This document shows positions 58,579-64,000 of a stretch of DNA of 64,000 bases, piece after piece. Position 1 is the first letter of the stretch. Each line of letters opens with the position of its first letter. The notes under the pieces are model-generated. The model did not search any database. It worked only from the letters and a program-made list of their open reading frames with translations, and had not been told where the DNA came from. Source of the stretch: Rusavskia elegans (taxonomy: Eukaryota > Ascomycota > Lecanoromycetes > Teloschistales > Teloschistaceae); assembly GCA_011316305.1 (NCBI GenBank), contig SAUG01000115.1, positions 124,001-188,000 of the forward strand. Direction: 5' to 3'. The position numbers and the translations under genes are program-made.

Positions 58579-59655
58579 ATGTCTGAGCCTCACGTCAAAA
58601 AAGATCCCGAGAAAAAGAACCCAATGGCTCAGAATGATAAACCAAAACCTCACATTCGAGCCTGCGAATCCTGCAGAACAAGAAAGATCAGGTGTCTACC
58701 CCAGGAATCGTCAAAGGATGCCAAATGTCAACGCTGTGCCAAGTCCGGCCGAGAATGTATCTACAACTCGCCCGAGAAACGGAAACGACGGAAGCGTACC
58801 GACGCTCGAGTCGCCGACCTGGAGCATATGGTGCAAATGCTGGCAGCCAGACTGGAGCAGGAGCAACGTGCTCGACTCGATCATGAACGGGATCGGGACC
58901 ACCAACAGCCCCGCGAAGACAATCTTGTCGTCCACCAACATGCCTCGCAGAATCCAAGTATCCTCAGCCCTCCACCAAGCCCGAACGAGTACCCTCAGCC
59001 AGACAATCTCCTCAATCAAGCCTACAGCCAATCTCGTCTTCAGAGCCCTATCGTGGCCAGAAAACCAACCCTAGCTCGAGAGCACTCCAATCCAAAACCA
59101 ACGACCCACACCATCCAATCAGCACAAAAAAGTCCAAGTCCATTACCCGCAATGTCAGCGCTATCCCCCACCCCCATCGTCCAGGAGCCAATGCACTCAC
59201 CACTCTCCCAACCACGCATCCCCAACCAGCAATACACCGCCTGGCCATCTTTCCACCCTTCCCTCGACCCCGAGCCCCACCATCAGCATATCCCCACCAC
59301 CACCACCGAAGACGTCTACAGCCCCTGCCCCTCTCATTCCTCAACCCTCACCCACTCAGACACCTGCTCCTCCGAAATCTCACAAAGCACCATCCTCGAC
59401 ATCCCCCCACTCGACAACAGCACGGTGTTCGACCTCCCCACCGCCTCGAGCGCGGGCTCAGGTGCGGACTTCAACGCCATGGACGCCGCCATCTCCGCCC
59501 AGCTCAATATGCCCTGCCACGATCACGGAGTTTGGTGGCCACAGTCGAATATCATGGGGAACGAATTCGCGAGTGATGCTGCTGCGACAATGCCGACGGG
59601 GAATTGGATGCCCGGGGAGGATGTGTTTAGTTGGCAAACGACGCAGTGGGCTTGA
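58579..59655 (+). CDS. Zn(II)2Cys6 transcription factor, DNA-binding domain only
   Basis: A single-exon protein of 358 residues. The zinc cluster is ACESCRTRKIRCLPQ then CQRCAKSGRECIY (about residues 28-62), with all six cysteines. A basic linker (KRKRRKRTDARVADLE) leads to a leucine/glutamine-rich segment (MVQMLAARLEQEQRA) that may dimerise. The rest is disordered, rich in P, S, T and Q, and ends in an acidic/hydrophobic stretch suitable for activation. There is no fungal-specific middle homology domain. It lies 656 bp from the CYP51 gene and faces it, so pathway-specific regulation of that locus is possible but only inferred. Confidence 0.9.
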   Translation: MSEPHVKKDPEKKNPMAQNDKPKPHIRACESCRTRKIRCLPQESSKDAKCQRCAKSGRECIYNSPEKRKRRKRTDARVADLEHMVQMLAARLEQEQRARLDHERDRDHQQPREDNLVVHQHASQNPSILSPPPSPNEYPQPDNLLNQAYSQSRLQSPIVARKPTLAREHSNPKPTTHTIQSAQKSPSPLPAMSALSPTPIVQEPMHSPLSQPRIPNQQYTAWPSFHPSLDPEPHHQHIPTTTTEDVYSPCPSHSSTLTHSDTCSSEISQSTILDIPPLDNSTVFDLPTASSAGSGADFNAMDAAISAQLNMPCHDHGVWWPQSNIMGNEFASDAAATMPTGNWMPGEDVFSWQTTQWA

Positions 59656-60310
59656 GGCAACGGGATTGGATTGTGGAGAGGGGATGCGTGGTAATGAGTT
59701 TATGATGGTAATTATATGGTATTAAGGCGTTTTACGGGAATGGGATGGGAGTGGGAATGGATGGGGGTATTGTTGATTTTGGAAGACGGATGGAAAGAGA
59801 CCTCTACTTATATCATTGTGTATGAATAAGAAACTATTTTAGAGTAATGAAAGCCATTTCTACTTGATATTGCTTACAGGTCCTTTGCATCGATTCAGTG
59901 ACGACGGTCCTGGAAATATGTATCAGATATGACCCCAACGTCGGCACTTCCCAGCTCAAGCCTATCCAGTCGATTCCTCGTTCTCGAGGATCATACAGGT
60001 AGTCCTATTCGTTGCGGCATATGTGGACCGAAGATGCTGTAAAAGGCACAGATATAACGCAGGAGGACGGGGGGCCTTGGGCTGATGTTGCATTCGGATC
60101 TACGCAAGATAGCTTTTTCGGAGAATATCCCCATGATACCGAGTGTCCGATCAAGCGCACTCCATCATCCAGGCTACGTCAATCGATCGCCAGCTTTCCA
60201 TCCAGCGAATGCTCGCCCAGAACATCATGTCTTCACCTCCTCACGGCGTTCCCATTGAATCAAGGCAGGCTCCAAAGGCCGCGAAAACATAGACTATCAC
60301 CACATCATCG
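59656..60310. other. Convergent intergenic gap
   Basis: 3' flanks of the Zn2Cys6 and CYP51 genes; no gene is supported. Confidence 0.5.
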
Positions 60311-61999
<1,689 letters not shown>

Positions 62000-62390
62000 G
62001 CTCGTAGGTTGGATCGATTGAACGCGTGAAGATGTTTTTCGAGAACGGCGGTTTGAGCATCCATCAAGAAGGGACCGTCAGCCGCAAGCTTGCAGATTCC
62101 ACGCCGTACCCCATGCTCGCCATGGACACAGCCTTCGCAAGCTATAGCGAACAAGCTAACATTAAGAATGGGCATTTTGAATCGATCTGATTGATGATGA
62201 TGATATCGTGAAGTCGATTTATCGTCATTCGAAACGTCGATTGCTGGAGCAGAGGCTGGTCTTGGCAGGCTCGGAGCGGGATGGAAGCACGCCAGGAGGA
62301 GCCAGCGTAAACACTTCACATTCAACTCAACTGGCAAGATCATAGACAAGTCAAATGTTTTTGTAGATGGTCAAAGACGTTCTCAAATAG
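62000..62390. other. CYP51 promoter region
   Basis: Upstream of CYP51 and downstream of the edge P450. No gene is seen. Confidence 0.45.
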
Positions 62391-64000
62391 TCAGGGTAGA
62401 GTTTCCCAAACAAGCGCCACCTTTCTGGGCTGGTTCATCTGCAACGTAATGGCAAAAATCGCACTATCGTCAACCATTTCAAGCAAAGCTTTCCTCCCGT
62501 CTTCTTCAGTCTGGCCTGTTTCGAGCACTGGCTTGACGCGGTATTTTCCCAACAAGGTGGCTACGACGGCTACGAACTCTACCTGAGCGAACTTTTGTCC
62601 AGGACAGACGCGTGGACCGTCCGCCCAGGGGATGAAGCTGCCCTTTGGCAGAGAGATAAATGTCTGACTTTCGGTCTTCTTCACCGAAGGCGTTCCACGA
62701 CTGGAATCAGTCAACCACCGCGAGGGTCGCCAGCTTAGACTATCAGAACCCCATGTCTTGGGGTCCGTATGGAGAGCCTGCACGTTAAGGTTTACAGACG
62801 TCGATGGCGGGAGCACGAAGTCGTCGCCATTCCGATTGACTAGCTCTTGGCTTTCGTGGCTAGCAGCACGAGGGATGAACACTATGGAGCCGTAGAGGCG
62901 GAGTGTTTCATACTGGCAGGTTCAGTGCCCTGTTGGACAACGACCCGAGGAGGCTGACTTACCATGACAGCAAGGCACCTCTGTAGACGAGGGAAACTGG
63001 AGTTGTATTCTCCTGCTGATGTGTCTTGTACCTGCATGATTTCTTCTCGAATCCAATCCTGATACTGCGGATGAGCGGCAAGTAGCACCAGAGCATAAGC
63101 TACAGTATTCGCTGTCGTTTCGTGGCCGGCTAAATTATAAGCAAAGATGTTGCTTGCAGTAGATTTCGGCGTCAGCATGCCTGCGATACAACTGTCTTGG
63201 GAGTACAAACGAGATTTTATGTCATATCGTATGGCATAGCAGTGTATCCGAGACCTCGACTGGTGCAAGTCGAGGTCTCGGATGCCTCTCTTGCCAGGGA
63301 TAGCACCAAAGTCAGGTGGCATTGGGGGTAGAGTAGGTCCGAAAACTGCTTACCCGAAGATTTCCTCGTCGGTGAGCCCAAGCTTAGAGGAATGCTGCCC
63401 GCTGTCTTTCGCTTGAGCATCCTCATCCGACGCTCGGACCAGAGCGCTCATGAGGTTTGGTGTCTCCGATTTCCCCTTAGCTCCTGAGCTTCGTTCTCTA
63501 GCAAGCATCTCTTCCATGTACTGCTGGAACTCCTGCACTGCTTGGCCAAGCTTTCGTAACCTGTGAGGTAAGAAAGACAAGGATAAATACCGCTTGGGGA
63601 TGATGGCGAAGGTGATAATATTGGATAGGCAAAGTGAAAGGGAGTCTCGATAGGTCATTTCATGGCCTTCTGCGACCTTGCGAACCCCTGCATTGAAGGG
63701 GTAAGACTCCCCAAATCCTGCACAGGTCAAGACGTGTAAGGCCAGTGTTGCAGTATCCGCCACAACTTCTGTGGTGCCTTGAGGTCCTTGTTGGGACCAA
63801 GAAGACGCCATATCGTGCGCTTGAAGTCTAGCCTCTTCCCATACTAGGGAGCTTGTCTTTTCATTAAAACTCGGAGCAGTCAGTCTACGATGGCGTTGCC
63901 AATCTTCTCCTTCTACCTAGGTAATGATGAGAAATGACGGAGTGACAAGTCAAACCGGAGAGCAGACGTACTGTGTTCAGGTTACGTCCAAAAACATTGA
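62391..64000 (-). CDS. Cytochrome P450, C-terminal part (cut by window edge)
   Basis: Exons are 63972-64000 (incomplete), 63354-63916, 62963-63152 and 62391-62912, in consistent phase. About 434 residues are visible and the N-terminal part lies beyond 64000. Visible features are NVFGRNLNT then VEGEDWQRHRRLTAPSFNEK (the C-helix W-x3-R), the I-helix YNLAGHETTANT with the normal acid-threonine pair, the ExxR in YETLRLYGSIVF, and the heme loop FIPWADGPRVCPGQKFAQVE. It is a secondary-metabolism or xenobiotic-type P450 rather than CYP51; the substrate is unknown. The third intron (63153-63353, 201 nt) is long for this window and holds a perfect hairpin. Confidence 0.9.
63246..63283. repeat. Perfect 16-bp hairpin inside an intron
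   Basis: The arm ATCCGAGACCTCGACT (63246-63261) and its exact reverse complement (63268-63283) are separated by a 6-nt loop, GGTGCA. It lies inside the 201-nt intron of the edge P450 gene. Confidence 0.95.

Overview
This window is nuclear DNA of a filamentous ascomycete (Pezizomycotina). The genes carry short (about 47-100 nt) GT-AG introns. The families are typical of the group: a PTH11-like receptor, a CFEM GPI protein, a Zn2Cys6 factor, CYP51 and a BrlA-like C2H2 factor. Very AT-rich, TpA-saturated repeats in the first 3 kb look like repeat-induced point mutation (RIP). The class cannot be fixed by reading alone; a dothideomycete is only a guess. Exon joins were worked out by hand from splice sites and reading phase.

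Layout. 1-24 kb is accessory. It starts with two RIP-degraded elements that share a terminal repeat and enclose a small gene (2069-2534). Then come an MFS transporter, a BCAT-type aminotransferase and a P450, all on the minus strand, and a plus-strand Nudix gene; together these resemble part of a metabolite locus. A small secreted protein, a 478-bp MULE-like MITE with a perfect 9-bp target duplication, and a CorA-like membrane protein follow. Four short genes here (2069-2534, 14520-15037, 22755-23185, 23510-24076) form one diverged family: each has a short first exon, a phase-0 intron, and a TFS motif starting five codons into exon 2.

24-43 kb is mostly conserved core. It holds a long-chain alcohol oxidase, a C2H2 regulator, SWC5 head-to-head with POA1, the kinetochore gene MIS12, a GPI-anchored cupredoxin, the CENP-X homologue MHF2, a small repeat protein, a MIF-like tautomerase-fold protein and a CFEM protein. 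A seven-exon PTH11-like receptor lies at 44.9-46.6 kb.

48.2-55.1 kb is the most striking locus. Ten minus-strand exons join with consistent phase at every splice into one 2,055-residue secreted protein. Its parts are a signal peptide, a GH18 chitinase with its catalytic acid, an STPA minisatellite linker, a hydrophobic region with a long polyglycine run, a subtilisin-fold domain in which all three catalytic residues are replaced, three related cysteine-rich repeats and a DKPK tail.

56.5-64 kb carries a Ure2-type glutathione transferase, a Zn2Cys6 regulator, a CYP51 sterol 14-demethylase and a second P450 cut by the window edge. This could be the start of a cluster with a CYP51 self-resistance copy, or an ordinary ERG11 locus.
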